Source: Nocardioides palaemonis (GTDB lineage Bacteria; Actinomycetota; Actinomycetes; Propionibacteriales; Nocardioidaceae). From it: DNA of 64,000 nt. This document shows, in pieces, positions 15,131 through 23,176 of the stretch. Below the pieces are notes generated by a model. It did not search any database, was not told where the DNA came from, and saw only the letters and a list, made by a program, of their open reading frames with translations. The number at the start of each line of letters is the position of its first letter. The first letter of the stretch is position 1. Made by a program: the position numbers and the translations under genes. The stretch is taken from positions 1,178,001-1,242,000 of the forward strand of contig NZ_JAGVQR010000001.1 in NCBI RefSeq assembly GCF_018275325.1. Reading direction: 5' to 3'.

Positions 15131-16336
15131 TCAGCGGCCGGCCGAGGCGGGCGCCGGGGCGGCGGCGAGGCCCTCGAGGACCTCGAGGTGCTTGTCGAGC
15201 ACCCGCTCGAGCGCGAAGTGCTCGTCGACGATCGCGGCCGCCTTCTCGCCGACCACGCGGGTCGCCTCGGGGTCGTCGAGGGCGAGGGTGATCCGCTCGG
15301 CCAGCCCGGACACGTCGCCGGGCGGACACATGAAGATGTCGTCGCCGTCGACCATCGGGACGCCGGGGAAGTTGTCGATGCGACCCCAGGCGACCACCGG
15401 CGTGCCGGCGGCCATCGACTCCAGGGTCGCCGTGCCGAGGCCGAGGCCCTGCTCGTGGGTCTCCACGGTCGCGGCCGCGAGCAGGTGCGGGATGTCGGCC
15501 TTGGGCATCGCCCCGAGGGCGGTCACCGCGTGCGCGACGCCGAGCTCCTCGGCGCGCTGCAGGAACAGGTCGTAGTAGACGCGCCCGACGACGACCAGGC
15601 GGGCGTCCGGGTGGCGCTCCAGGACGGCGGGCAGCGCCTCGACGACGCCGAGCCGGTCGCGGACCGGGATGACGTGGCCGATGGACAGGATGATCGGCGC
15701 GTCCGGGCCGACGCCCGCGAGCTCGCGGCCGCGGGCGGCGTCGCCGGCACGGACCCACGCGGGGTCGACGCCGACGGGGATGGCCACCAGGTCGCGGAAG
15801 CGGCCGGCGTAGCGCTCCTTGATGTAGTCGTCCATGTAGGAGTCCATGACGACCAGCGACGGGCGGTAGCGCCGCAGGCGCGGCGCGACGAGCGTGGCGT
15901 CGAGGAAGCGGAACGCGTGCCGGTAGGCGGCCGCGGGGTTCTCCAGGCGGGTGTGGATGCTGAGGAGCACCGGGATGTCGTTGCGTCGCGCGTAGGCGCC
16001 GGTGGCCCACGTCAGGTCCATGAACTGCCCGTGCTGGTGGATCACGTCGGGGCGGAAGTCGTCGAGCAGGCGGGCCAGGCGGCGGCGCAGGCTGGGCCGG
16101 GTGGCGAAGGAGATGTCGAACGACACCGCCAGCCGGCTTTCGGGGAGCACGAACGCCGGGAAGCGGACGACCCGGACACCGTCGCGCCACTCCTCCGCCG
16201 GCGCGTCCTGGTAGGCCGCGGTGACGACGAGCACCTCGTGCCCGCGGGCTGCGTAGCCACGCGCGAGGGCGTCGCTGAGGTGGGCGCTGCCTCCCACACG
16301 CGGCGGGTAGAAGTTGTTCACCACGACGATGCGCAC
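15131..16336 (-). CDS. Glycosyltransferase family 4 (GT-B)
   Basis: A 401-residue cytoplasmic GT-B enzyme that transfers a sugar from a nucleotide donor. The N-terminal acceptor domain begins MRIVVVNNFYPPRVGGSAHL (GG loop). The C-terminal donor domain has ILSIGHVIPVRDRLGVVEAL, RLVVVGR, and the E-x7-E motif region (THEQGLGLGTATLESMAAGTP), which places it in the GT4 family. GTG 16336 is the start; the Shine-Dalgarno signal is weak. It heads the minus-strand group GT4-epimerase-acyltransferase and is divergent from the large membrane protein at 16495/16555. Confidence 0.88.
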   Translation of the reverse strand: MRIVVVNNFYPPRVGGSAHLSDALARGYAARGHEVLVVTAAYQDAPAEEWRDGVRVVRFPAFVLPESRLAVSFDISFATRPSLRRRLARLLDDFRPDVIHQHGQFMDLTWATGAYARRNDIPVLLSIHTRLENPAAAYRHAFRFLDATLVAPRLRRYRPSLVVMDSYMDDYIKERYAGRFRDLVAIPVGVDPAWVRAGDAARGRELAGVGPDAPIILSIGHVIPVRDRLGVVEALPAVLERHPDARLVVVGRVYYDLFLQRAEELGVAHAVTALGAMPKADIPHLLAAATVETHEQGLGLGTATLESMAAGTPVVAWGRIDNFPGVPMVDGDDIFMCPPGDVSGLAERITLALDDPEATRVVGEKAAAIVDEHFALERVLDKHLEVLEGLAAAPAPASAGR

Positions 16337-16453
16337 TCAGGGACCCCGATCGATTTTGGCGCCGACAAACCCGCTCACCATAACGAGGTCGCACACCCAC
16401 CTCCCAATCGATCGCGGGTCGTCGCGGAAGTCCGGACCGCAGGCGAGGTGCAG

Positions 16454-16459
16454 TAGCCT
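16454..16459 (+). promoter_or_regulatory. -10 box upstream of the large membrane protein
   Basis: TAGCCT at this position would start transcription near 16466. The RNA would then carry a GGGGAGG Shine-Dalgarno sequence at 16483-16489, which bears on the start-codon question for the next gene. Confidence 0.4.
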
Positions 16460-16554
16460 GACCGCCGCTCGGACCGCGACATGGGGAGGCCGTCATCACC
16501 AGCACGTCAGGGGAGTCGACGACTCTGCCCGAGCCCTCCACGGACCCGACCACC

Positions 16555-18519
16555 GTGACCGCGTCGACCACGGCGCGCAGCGCCGAGCGCGCGCCGGCGA
16601 CCCCGGGCTGGCGCCTGCGGGGCACGTGGGCCGATCGGCTCGAGGTGCTGCTGCCGCTGCTGGCCTACGCGGTGATCACGCTCGGCGGCCTCACCACCTC
16701 CTCGCTCGGCCTGCTCTCGGTCGCCGGCGACGCCAGCGGCGCCGACCAGTGGGGCGACCCGCTGCCGATCCGCAGCGACGAGTGGCTGACCCAGGCGCCG
16801 ATCGACCTGTCCGTCCTCGCCACGGGATCATCGACCGCGCCCGCGCTCTCCCAGGACCCCGACCTGATCTACCAGATCTCGTCCGGGCAGGTCGTGGAGT
16901 CCGTGCTGTTCCACGAGGGCAACCTGCTGCGGCTGGGGGAGTGGCTTCCCGACGCCATGCTCTTCGCCGCCTTCCGTGCCTGGCCGTGGCTGCTGCTCGT
17001 GCTCTCGCTGCCGCCGCTGCTGAGGCGCCTGGGCGCGAACCGGCCGTTGTCCTGGCTCGGGGTCGTCCTGGTCTTCCTCGCGCCCGCGTCGCTGTGGTGG
17101 TCGTTCATGCCGGTGCGGATCATGGCGTTCGCCGCTGCCGGCAGCTACCTGCTGTTCCTCGCGCGGGACCGGATGGTCGCCGGCCGTCGGGTCACGGCCG
17201 TGCTCCAGGCCGGGCTGGCCGGGATCATGCTGGCCCGCCTGGTGACCTACTACGTGCCCTGGTCGCTGACCCTCGGCGTGCCGCTGGTCGTCGCGACCGG
17301 CGTCTACCTCGTGGCCGACCGGACCACCCGGCGCCCGGCGCTGCTGACGATCGGTGCCGGCGCTCTCGTCTCGATCGCCGTGCTGGCCGGCACGCTGCTG
17401 GAGAACGCCGCCTCCCTGTCGGCCGAGCTCAACACGGTCTACCCGGGCCTGCGTCGGGTCACCGGCGCCACCCAGACACCCGCGCAGCTGTTCGGCGGTC
17501 CGGGGTTGTTCGAGATGGAGTCGTCCGACGGTCCGACCATCCTCAACCAGAGCGAGATCTCCTCGGCCTTCCTCGTGTGCGGGCTGTGGGCCGTCGTGAT
17601 CTGGCGCCGGGCCTGGACCGGCGCGACGACCGCCCAGCGCGGCGCGATCGTCACCCTCGCCGTCGCCACCGGGCTGTGGAGCTCGTGGGCGATGGTCCCG
17701 TGGGGTGCCGTCGGCGAGCACCTGCCGCTGCTCAGCTCGGTGCTGCCGGTGCGCGCCGCGCAGACCGTCGGCTACCCCGCCGCCCTGCTCCTCGTCCTGC
17801 TGGCCTCCCGGCTCGAGGGCTCCACGGCCCGGCTCGCGACCGGTGCCGCCGCCGTGACCGCGGCCGTGACCGCCTTCGGGGTGGGCGACGTCCAGCGACT
17901 GATCCCGACCGTGCCGACCTGGCAGGTCTGGCTGTCCGTGCTCGCCACGACCGGCGTGGCCTACGCCGTCACCCGCTGGCCGACCCGGGCCTGGCCCGTC
18001 GCCGGGACGCTGGTGGTGTGCCTGCTCGCCGGGGCCGACACCAACCCGGTCGTCCACGGTGTCGGCCAGCTGCGCACCAGCCCCGCCGCCGACGCGGCTC
18101 GCTCGCTGGCCGACCGGGCAGAGACCGACGGCACCCTCGTCGCGACCAACTCGATGGCGGCGAACGCCCTGCTCATCGCGAACGGAGCACCGACGCTGAC
18201 CGGCAACCAGGTCACCGGCCCGATCGTCTCGGAGTGGGAGAAGGTCGACCCCGACCACGAGTACGAGGAGGTCTGGAACCGGGGGGCGAGCTACCTCTAC
18301 GTCGCCTTCGACGGCGAGCGGGACGCGCCGTGGGTCGAGGCTGCGGCCCCCGACGTCATCGTCATCCACGCGCACCCGTGCTGGCTGGCCGAGAGCGACC
18401 TCGACGTCGGCTACGTCGTCTCGACGCTCGAGATCCCCGGCCCGTGCGTCCGGCCGATGCGCACCTTCACGTGGAACGGTGGCTCCCAGTACGTCTACGC
18501 CCTGCGCGACCGCGGCTGA
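16555..18519 (+). CDS. Large polytopic membrane protein, GT-C-like, possible surface-glycan role
   Basis: At least 654 residues with about twelve hydrophobic segments between residues 30 and 480, then a soluble extracytoplasmic C-terminal domain (~490-654; NSMAANALLIANG, VIVIHAHPCWLAE). The first extracytoplasmic loop (GDPLPIRSDEWLTQAPIDLS) has an acidic DE pair, as GT-C glycosyltransferases do. I suspect lipid-linked sugar transfer but cannot name the family firmly. GTG 16555 is the conservative start but has no Shine-Dalgarno sequence. A strong GGGGAGG at 16483-16489 points to ATC 16495 (or GTC 16492), which would add 20 residues. A perfect hairpin terminator follows. Confidence 0.75.
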   Translation: MTASTTARSAERAPATPGWRLRGTWADRLEVLLPLLAYAVITLGGLTTSSLGLLSVAGDASGADQWGDPLPIRSDEWLTQAPIDLSVLATGSSTAPALSQDPDLIYQISSGQVVESVLFHEGNLLRLGEWLPDAMLFAAFRAWPWLLLVLSLPPLLRRLGANRPLSWLGVVLVFLAPASLWWSFMPVRIMAFAAAGSYLLFLARDRMVAGRRVTAVLQAGLAGIMLARLVTYYVPWSLTLGVPLVVATGVYLVADRTTRRPALLTIGAGALVSIAVLAGTLLENAASLSAELNTVYPGLRRVTGATQTPAQLFGGPGLFEMESSDGPTILNQSEISSAFLVCGLWAVVIWRRAWTGATTAQRGAIVTLAVATGLWSSWAMVPWGAVGEHLPLLSSVLPVRAAQTVGYPAALLLVLLASRLEGSTARLATGAAAVTAAVTAFGVGDVQRLIPTVPTWQVWLSVLATTGVAYAVTRWPTRAWPVAGTLVVCLLAGADTNPVVHGVGQLRTSPAADAARSLADRAETDGTLVATNSMAANALLIANGAPTLTGNQVTGPIVSEWEKVDPDHEYEEVWNRGASYLYVAFDGERDAPWVEAAAPDVIVIHAHPCWLAESDLDVGYVVSTLEIPGPCVRPMRTFTWNGGSQYVYALRDRG

Positions 18520-18545
18520 CCACACCGCACCCTGCAGACGCAGAA

Positions 18546-18573
18546 CGGCCGGCACCCCGGAGGGTGCCGGCCG
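18546..18573. terminator. Bidirectional terminator between convergent genes
   Basis: CGGCCGGCACCC and GGGTGCCGGCCG form a perfect 12-bp stem with a CGGA tetraloop. It lies between the membrane-protein stop at 18519 and the aminotransferase stop at 18596 on the other strand. Confidence 0.85.
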
Positions 18574-18595
18574 CTCGTCCGTCGTGGCTCGGGCC

Positions 18596-19708
18596 TCAGG
18601 CGCCCGCGCGGACCGTGGTGTTGACCGCGGTCACGATCCGCTCGAGGTCGGCCTCGGTGAGCGAGGGGTGGACCGGGAGCGAGATGACCTCGCGCGCGAC
18701 CTGCTGGGTCACCGGCAGCTCGAGGCCCTCGGCGTAGCGGGTGAGCGACGCGAGCTGGTGATTCGGGATCGGGTAGTAGACGCCCGAGCCGACCTGGTGC
18801 TCCTCGCGCATCGCGGCGACGATGCGGTCGCGCTCGTCGCCGTCGACCTTGATCGTGTACTGGTGGTAGACGTGCGTCGCGTCGGCGGCCACCGGCGGCA
18901 CGACGACGCCCTCGAGGTGGCGGTCCAGGTAGGCGGCGTTGTCCTGGCGGACCTTGGTCCAGCCCTCGACCTTGGTGAGCTGGACGCGGCCGATGGCGGC
19001 GTGGATGTCGGTCATGCGGGCGTTGAAGCCGACGACCTCGTTGGCGTACTGGCGCTCCATGCCCTGGTTGCGCAGCAGGCGCACCATCCGCGCGATCTCC
19101 TCGGTGGCGCAGGAGACCATGCCGCCCTCGCCCGAGGTCATGTTCTTGGTCGGGTAGAGGCTGAACATCGCGAAGTCGCCGAAGGTGCCGACCTGGGCGC
19201 CCTTCCACGTCGCGAGGTGGGCCTGGGCGGCGTCCTCGAAGAGCCGCAGGTCGTGCTCGTCGGCGACCGCCTGCAGCGCGTCGACGTCGGCCGGGTGGCC
19301 GTAGAGGTGCACCGGCATGATCGCCGCGGTGCGCTCGGTGACGGCGGCGCGGACGCTGTCGGCGTCGAGGCAGAAGTAGTCGGCCTCGACGTCGGCGAAG
19401 ACCGGGGTGGCGCCGGTGAGGGCGACGGAGTTGGCCGTGGCGGCGAAGGTGAACGACGGGACGATGACCTCGTCGCCCGGGCCGATCCCCGCGGCCAGCA
19501 GGCCGAGGTGCAGGGCCGAGGTGCCGGAGTTGACCGCGACGGCGGTGCGGCCGCCCGTGACCGCGGCGCCGAACTCCTGCTCGAAGGCGGCGACCTCGGG
19601 GCCCTGCGCGATCATGCCGGAGCGCATCACGCGGTCCACGGCAGCGCGCTCGTCGTCGCCGACGATCGGCTTGGCGGGCGGGATGAACGGGAGGGAGTCG
19701 GCGGACAT
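18596..19708 (-). CDS. DegT/DnrJ/EryC1 family aminotransferase
   Basis: A 370-residue PLP-dependent sugar aminotransferase that places an amino group on a keto nucleotide sugar, usually from glutamate. The PLP Lys is K188 in MFSLYPTKNMTSGEGGM; other family segments are VNSGTSALHLGLLAAGIGPG, FEDAAQAHLA and GFNARMTDIHAAIGRVQL. It may act after the Gfo/Idh dehydrogenase (12743) in a WbpB-WbpE-like step. It is the last gene of a minus-strand group that starts at 21639: aminotransferase, LpxA-like acyltransferase, aminotransferase. Confidence 0.88.
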   Translation of the reverse strand: MSADSLPFIPPAKPIVGDDERAAVDRVMRSGMIAQGPEVAAFEQEFGAAVTGGRTAVAVNSGTSALHLGLLAAGIGPGDEVIVPSFTFAATANSVALTGATPVFADVEADYFCLDADSVRAAVTERTAAIMPVHLYGHPADVDALQAVADEHDLRLFEDAAQAHLATWKGAQVGTFGDFAMFSLYPTKNMTSGEGGMVSCATEEIARMVRLLRNQGMERQYANEVVGFNARMTDIHAAIGRVQLTKVEGWTKVRQDNAAYLDRHLEGVVVPPVAADATHVYHQYTIKVDGDERDRIVAAMREEHQVGSGVYYPIPNHQLASLTRYAEGLELPVTQQVAREVISLPVHPSLTEADLERIVTAVNTTVRAGA

Positions 19709-19775
19709 GTGGTGCCTTTCGGTGCTGGCGTCTGCTGCTGGTGCTGGGGACTGGTGCGGGGGACTGGGGCCGGGG

Positions 19776-20468
19776 TCAGCCGGCGGTGCGCTCGAGCCAG
19801 GCCTCGACGGGGCCGCGCAGCGGGTCCTGCAGCGCGGAGGTGTCGCGCGAGCCCTCGAGCAGGACGGCCGCGAGGGGCGCGTGCTGCTCGGCCGGCACGC
19901 CGAGGCGGTCGAGGCGGTAGGTGTTGAGGCGGGCCGGTCGGGCCGGGACGCCCATGCTCACCACGAACGGCGGCAGCTCGCGGGTGACGGCGGACTGCAT
20001 GCCGATCATCGAGCCCTCGGGGACGGTGAGCCGCTGGTGCACGACGGTGCCGAGGCCGAGGTTGGCGCCGTCGCCGATCCTCACGTGACCGGCCGCCACC
20101 ACCATCGCGGAGATCGTGACCTCGTCGCCGATGCGGCAGTCGTGGTTGACGTGGGCCTTCGACATGAGGAACCCGTCGTCACCGACGGAGGTCTCGTGGG
20201 CCCAGCCGCCGCTGACCGTCACCATCTCCTTGAACACGTTGCGCGAGCCGATGACGACCGGGTTGCCGTCGAACGGCTCCTCCCACGACGCGGTCATGTC
20301 GTGGCCGCGGACCTCCGCGGCGCCGCCGATGACGACGTGGGAGGCGAGGTAGTTGCCGTCGCCGAGGGTGACCCGGCCCTGCAGCACGCAGAAGGGTCCG
20401 ACGACGTTGTCCTCGCCGAGGGTGACCTCGGGGCCGATGACGGCGGTGGGGTGGATCCGGTTGCTCAC
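19776..20468 (-). CDS. LpxA-like acyltransferase (left-handed beta-helix)
   Basis: A 230-residue hexapeptide-repeat acyltransferase resembling UDP-N-acetylglucosamine acyltransferase. The N-terminus (NRIHPTAVIGPEVTLGEDN) is typical of LpxA. The catalytic His of LpxA seems kept as H109 in SKAHVNHDCRIGDEV, and the end of the helix reads FVVSMGVPARPARLNTYRL. Actinobacteria lack lipid A, so the product is likely an N- or O-acylated nucleotide sugar for a surface glycan rather than lipid A. It sits between two DegT aminotransferases, which would make the amino group it acylates (inference). Start ATG 20468. Confidence 0.83.
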   Translation of the reverse strand: MSNRIHPTAVIGPEVTLGEDNVVGPFCVLQGRVTLGDGNYLASHVVIGGAAEVRGHDMTASWEEPFDGNPVVIGSRNVFKEMVTVSGGWAHETSVGDDGFLMSKAHVNHDCRIGDEVTISAMVVAAGHVRIGDGANLGLGTVVHQRLTVPEGSMIGMQSAVTRELPPFVVSMGVPARPARLNTYRLDRLGVPAEQHAPLAAVLLEGSRDTSALQDPLRGPVEAWLERTAG

Positions 20469-20493
20469 GGGGCTGGTGCTCCTCTGCGCCGGG

Positions 20494-21639
20494 TCAGCGG
20501 CGGACGGCCGGGTCGGCGAGGACGGCGCGCAGCTGCTCGGCGACGTAGTCGAGGTCGTCCTGCACCAGGTTGGCGTGCATCGGGAGCGCGAACTGCGAGG
20601 TGAACAGGTGCGCCGACACCGGGCAGACGTCCGAGGTGCCGTAGACGGGCTGGACGTGGGAGGCGTACGTCCCGAAGTTGCTGCCGACGCCCCGCTCGCG
20701 CAGCGCCACCACGACGGCGTCGCGGTCGACGGAGTCGTGGGTGGTGACGAGGTAGGACTGGTAGGGGTGGGTGCGGTCCTCGCCGACGACGGGGAGGTCG
20801 ATGCCCTCGACGTCGCCGAGCCGCTCGGCGTAGCCGGCGGCGGCGGCGGTGCGGGCCGCGACCAGGTCGGGGAGCCGCTTGAGCTGCACGCGCATCATCG
20901 CCGCCTGCACGTCCGACATCCGGTAGTTGTAGCCGGCGGTGTCGAAGGACGGGACGGCGAGGCCGGCGGAGCCCTCGCGGCTCACGGCGGGCGCGATGCC
21001 GTAGGTGTGCAGCTTGCGGGCGAGGTCCATCTTCTCGGTGTCGTCGCCGACCAGCGCGCCGCCCTCGCCGGCGGTGATCCCCTTGCGGCCGTGGAAGCTG
21101 AAGGCGGCCAGGTCGGCCAGGCTCCCGGCCGGGCGGCCCTTGTAGGTCGCGCCGGCGGAGCACGCGGCGTCCTCGACCACCCAGAGACCGTGGCGGCGAG
21201 CCAGCGCGTTGAGCTCGTCGTAGTCGGCTGGCTGGCCGACCATGTCGACCGCGATGATGCCGACGGTGCGCTCGTTGACCAGCGCGGCCGCGGCGTCGAC
21301 GTCGATCGTGCCGGTGTCGGGGCGGACGTCGGCGAAGCGCGGGGTCGCGCCGGTCCACACGACCGAGTGACCGGTCGCGGGGAAGGTGTAGTCGGCCACG
21401 ATGACCTCGTCGCCGGGGCCCGCGCCGAGCACCTGCAGCGCGAGGTGCAGCGACGAGCCGCAGTTCGACGTCGCCAGTGCGTGGGCCGTGCCGGCGCTCG
21501 CGGCGAGCTCGCCCTCGAAGGCCACGCAGGTCGGGCCGGCTCCGGAGAGCCAGCCGCTCGCGAACACCTCGCGCAGTGCCTCGATCTCCTCCTCGCCCAC
21601 CGTGGGCTGACCGAGTGCGACCTGACGGGTGGCGTTCAT
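20494..21639 (-). CDS. DegT/DnrJ/EryC1 family aminotransferase
   Basis: A 381-residue PLP-dependent sugar aminotransferase. The PLP Lys is K186 in SFHGRKGITAGEGGALV; SNCGSSLHLALQVLGAGPGD, VVEDAACSAGATYKGR and NYRMSDVQAAMMRVQLKRL are family segments. It is clearly diverged from the second aminotransferase in the same group, so the two probably act on different keto sugars or positions. ATG 21639 has a GGAAGG Shine-Dalgarno sequence; an in-frame upstream extension would carry no family sequence. It is the first gene of its transcript. Confidence 0.9.
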   Translation of the reverse strand: MNATRQVALGQPTVGEEEIEALREVFASGWLSGAGPTCVAFEGELAASAGTAHALATSNCGSSLHLALQVLGAGPGDEVIVADYTFPATGHSVVWTGATPRFADVRPDTGTIDVDAAAALVNERTVGIIAVDMVGQPADYDELNALARRHGLWVVEDAACSAGATYKGRPAGSLADLAAFSFHGRKGITAGEGGALVGDDTEKMDLARKLHTYGIAPAVSREGSAGLAVPSFDTAGYNYRMSDVQAAMMRVQLKRLPDLVAARTAAAAGYAERLGDVEGIDLPVVGEDRTHPYQSYLVTTHDSVDRDAVVVALRERGVGSNFGTYASHVQPVYGTSDVCPVSAHLFTSQFALPMHANLVQDDLDYVAEQLRAVLADPAVRR

Positions 21640-21694
21640 ACGAGACCTTCCGGATGTGTGGCCGCGGATGCGAGCCGGGTGTGGCGGACGATCC

Positions 21695-21700
21695 AACCTA
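21695..21700 (-). promoter_or_regulatory. -10 box of the aminotransferase/acyltransferase group
   Basis: TAGGTT on the minus strand, about 56 bases before ATG 21639. TTCCGA lies 18 bases further upstream as a weak -35 box. Confidence 0.35.
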
Positions 21701-21736
21701 GACGCTGGTGAGGAGGGATCGGAAAATGACAGGGGC

Positions 21737-23176
21737 TCACCACGCGGTCACGCACCAGGCGACGACGGCGACGGTGCTGACGGTCCCGAGCACGCGCGCG
21801 AACCACGGGTGGTCGCGCGCCAGGAGGAGGACCACGAGGACGAACAGCGGCGCGAGGGAGATCGAGTAGCGCGAGACGACCGGGAAGTCGATCCCCACGT
21901 TGATGGCGTTGAGCAGGCGCAGCAGGGGCGGGTAGGCGAGCAGGCCCAGCAGGGTCGAGGCGGCCGCCAGCTGGAGCACCCGCACCGGGGCCGCCGGCGT
22001 GGTCGCCGCGACTGGCCGGCGGGCGGGGGCGGGGTCGCGGCGCCGCAGCACCCCCGTGGCGGCGGCCACCAGGCCGCCGGTGACGATCGCGGTGACCAGC
22101 AGCGGCATGCCGACGCCGGCGGAGCGGATCCAGACCCGGACCGTGCCGAGGTCGGGGCGCACCAGGCTGCCGTCCTCGACCCACGGCAGGTGGGAGGCGA
22201 AGACCTCCGCCCAGACGCCGAGGGCGATCTTGTCCCAGCCGGTGGCGGCGTACGCGGCGTAGATCACGTCGTTGCCGACGGTCGCCCGGGCGCTGATGAA
22301 GACCCCGAACGCGAGGATCGGGACGACGAGGAGGGCGGCCAGCACCGCGGCGTGCCACCACTGGGGGTCCCAGGCGCTGTTGAAGCGGCGACCGCGTGCC
22401 TTCAGCACCAGCCCGAGCAGCACGGCGAGCAGGAACACGCCCGCCGGCAACGACGCCGTCACCGCGACCGCGGCGGCCACAGCGGTCGCGCCGGCCAGCC
22501 AGCCGAACCCGCGGCCGGTCATCATCCAGCGCAGGCCCGCACCGGCGACCAGGGCGCCGCACAGCACCGCGGCCGACATCGGGTTGACCATCGTGGAGTA
22601 GACGAGCACGGACGGTGCGGCGACCGGCGTGAAGGCGGCCGCCACCTGGCCGGCCGGGCCGAGCCCGAGGCGACGCGCCACCCAGGCGCAGAGTGCCATG
22701 CCGGCGGCTGCGACGACCGCGGCGAACTGCCGGTAGGTGTCGATGTCCCAGCGCGGGTCCGGCGTGACCAGGTCGACCGCGCGCCGGAACACCTCGCCGG
22801 CGACGAAGTAGGTCGGGTAGTGGATGTAGCCGGTCGTCAGGGGACCGGACGACATCGGCAGCCGGTCGGCGCGCGCCTTCGGTGAGTCGCACGCGGCCTT
22901 GAAGGTGATGGTCTGGTGGCCGGTGTAGCAGGTCCACGTGTCGACCAGCGGGCGCCCGAACTCGGCGCCGCGGTAGGGGTAGGTGCCGCGGTGCACCTTG
23001 AACGCGGTGTCGGCGTGCGCGACCTCGTCGACGGGGGAGAGCGGCTTGCCCTCGCTGGCGAGCCGCCAGGTCGTCACGAGGGTCAGCAGCAGCCCCGCGA
23101 CGAGGACCCCGACACCCAAGGCCGACGCGGCCCTGGAGCGGAGCCGCCCGCGGGCGGCGGCCGTCGGCGTCCTCAC
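21737..23176 (-). CDS. Polytopic membrane protein, GT-C/DUF2142-like, paralogue of the next gene
   Basis: 479 residues with about eleven hydrophobic segments. The first extracytoplasmic loop begins LSPVDEVAHADTAFKVHRG, an acidic-His pattern like the DE...H signature of GT-C and DUF2142 proteins. Further family-like pieces are GYIHYPTYFVAGEVFRRAVD and NVGIDFPVVSRYSISLAPL. It is a clear paralogue of the 463-residue protein encoded immediately upstream (GYIHYPTYFVA is identical in both). GTG 23176 overlaps the upstream TGA by three bases. Likely part of surface polysaccharide assembly; the reaction is unknown. Confidence 0.75.
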   Translation of the reverse strand: MRTPTAAARGRLRSRAASALGVGVLVAGLLLTLVTTWRLASEGKPLSPVDEVAHADTAFKVHRGTYPYRGAEFGRPLVDTWTCYTGHQTITFKAACDSPKARADRLPMSSGPLTTGYIHYPTYFVAGEVFRRAVDLVTPDPRWDIDTYRQFAAVVAAAGMALCAWVARRLGLGPAGQVAAAFTPVAAPSVLVYSTMVNPMSAAVLCGALVAGAGLRWMMTGRGFGWLAGATAVAAAVAVTASLPAGVFLLAVLLGLVLKARGRRFNSAWDPQWWHAAVLAALLVVPILAFGVFISARATVGNDVIYAAYAATGWDKIALGVWAEVFASHLPWVEDGSLVRPDLGTVRVWIRSAGVGMPLLVTAIVTGGLVAAATGVLRRRDPAPARRPVAATTPAAPVRVLQLAAASTLLGLLAYPPLLRLLNAINVGIDFPVVSRYSISLAPLFVLVVLLLARDHPWFARVLGTVSTVAVVAWCVTAW

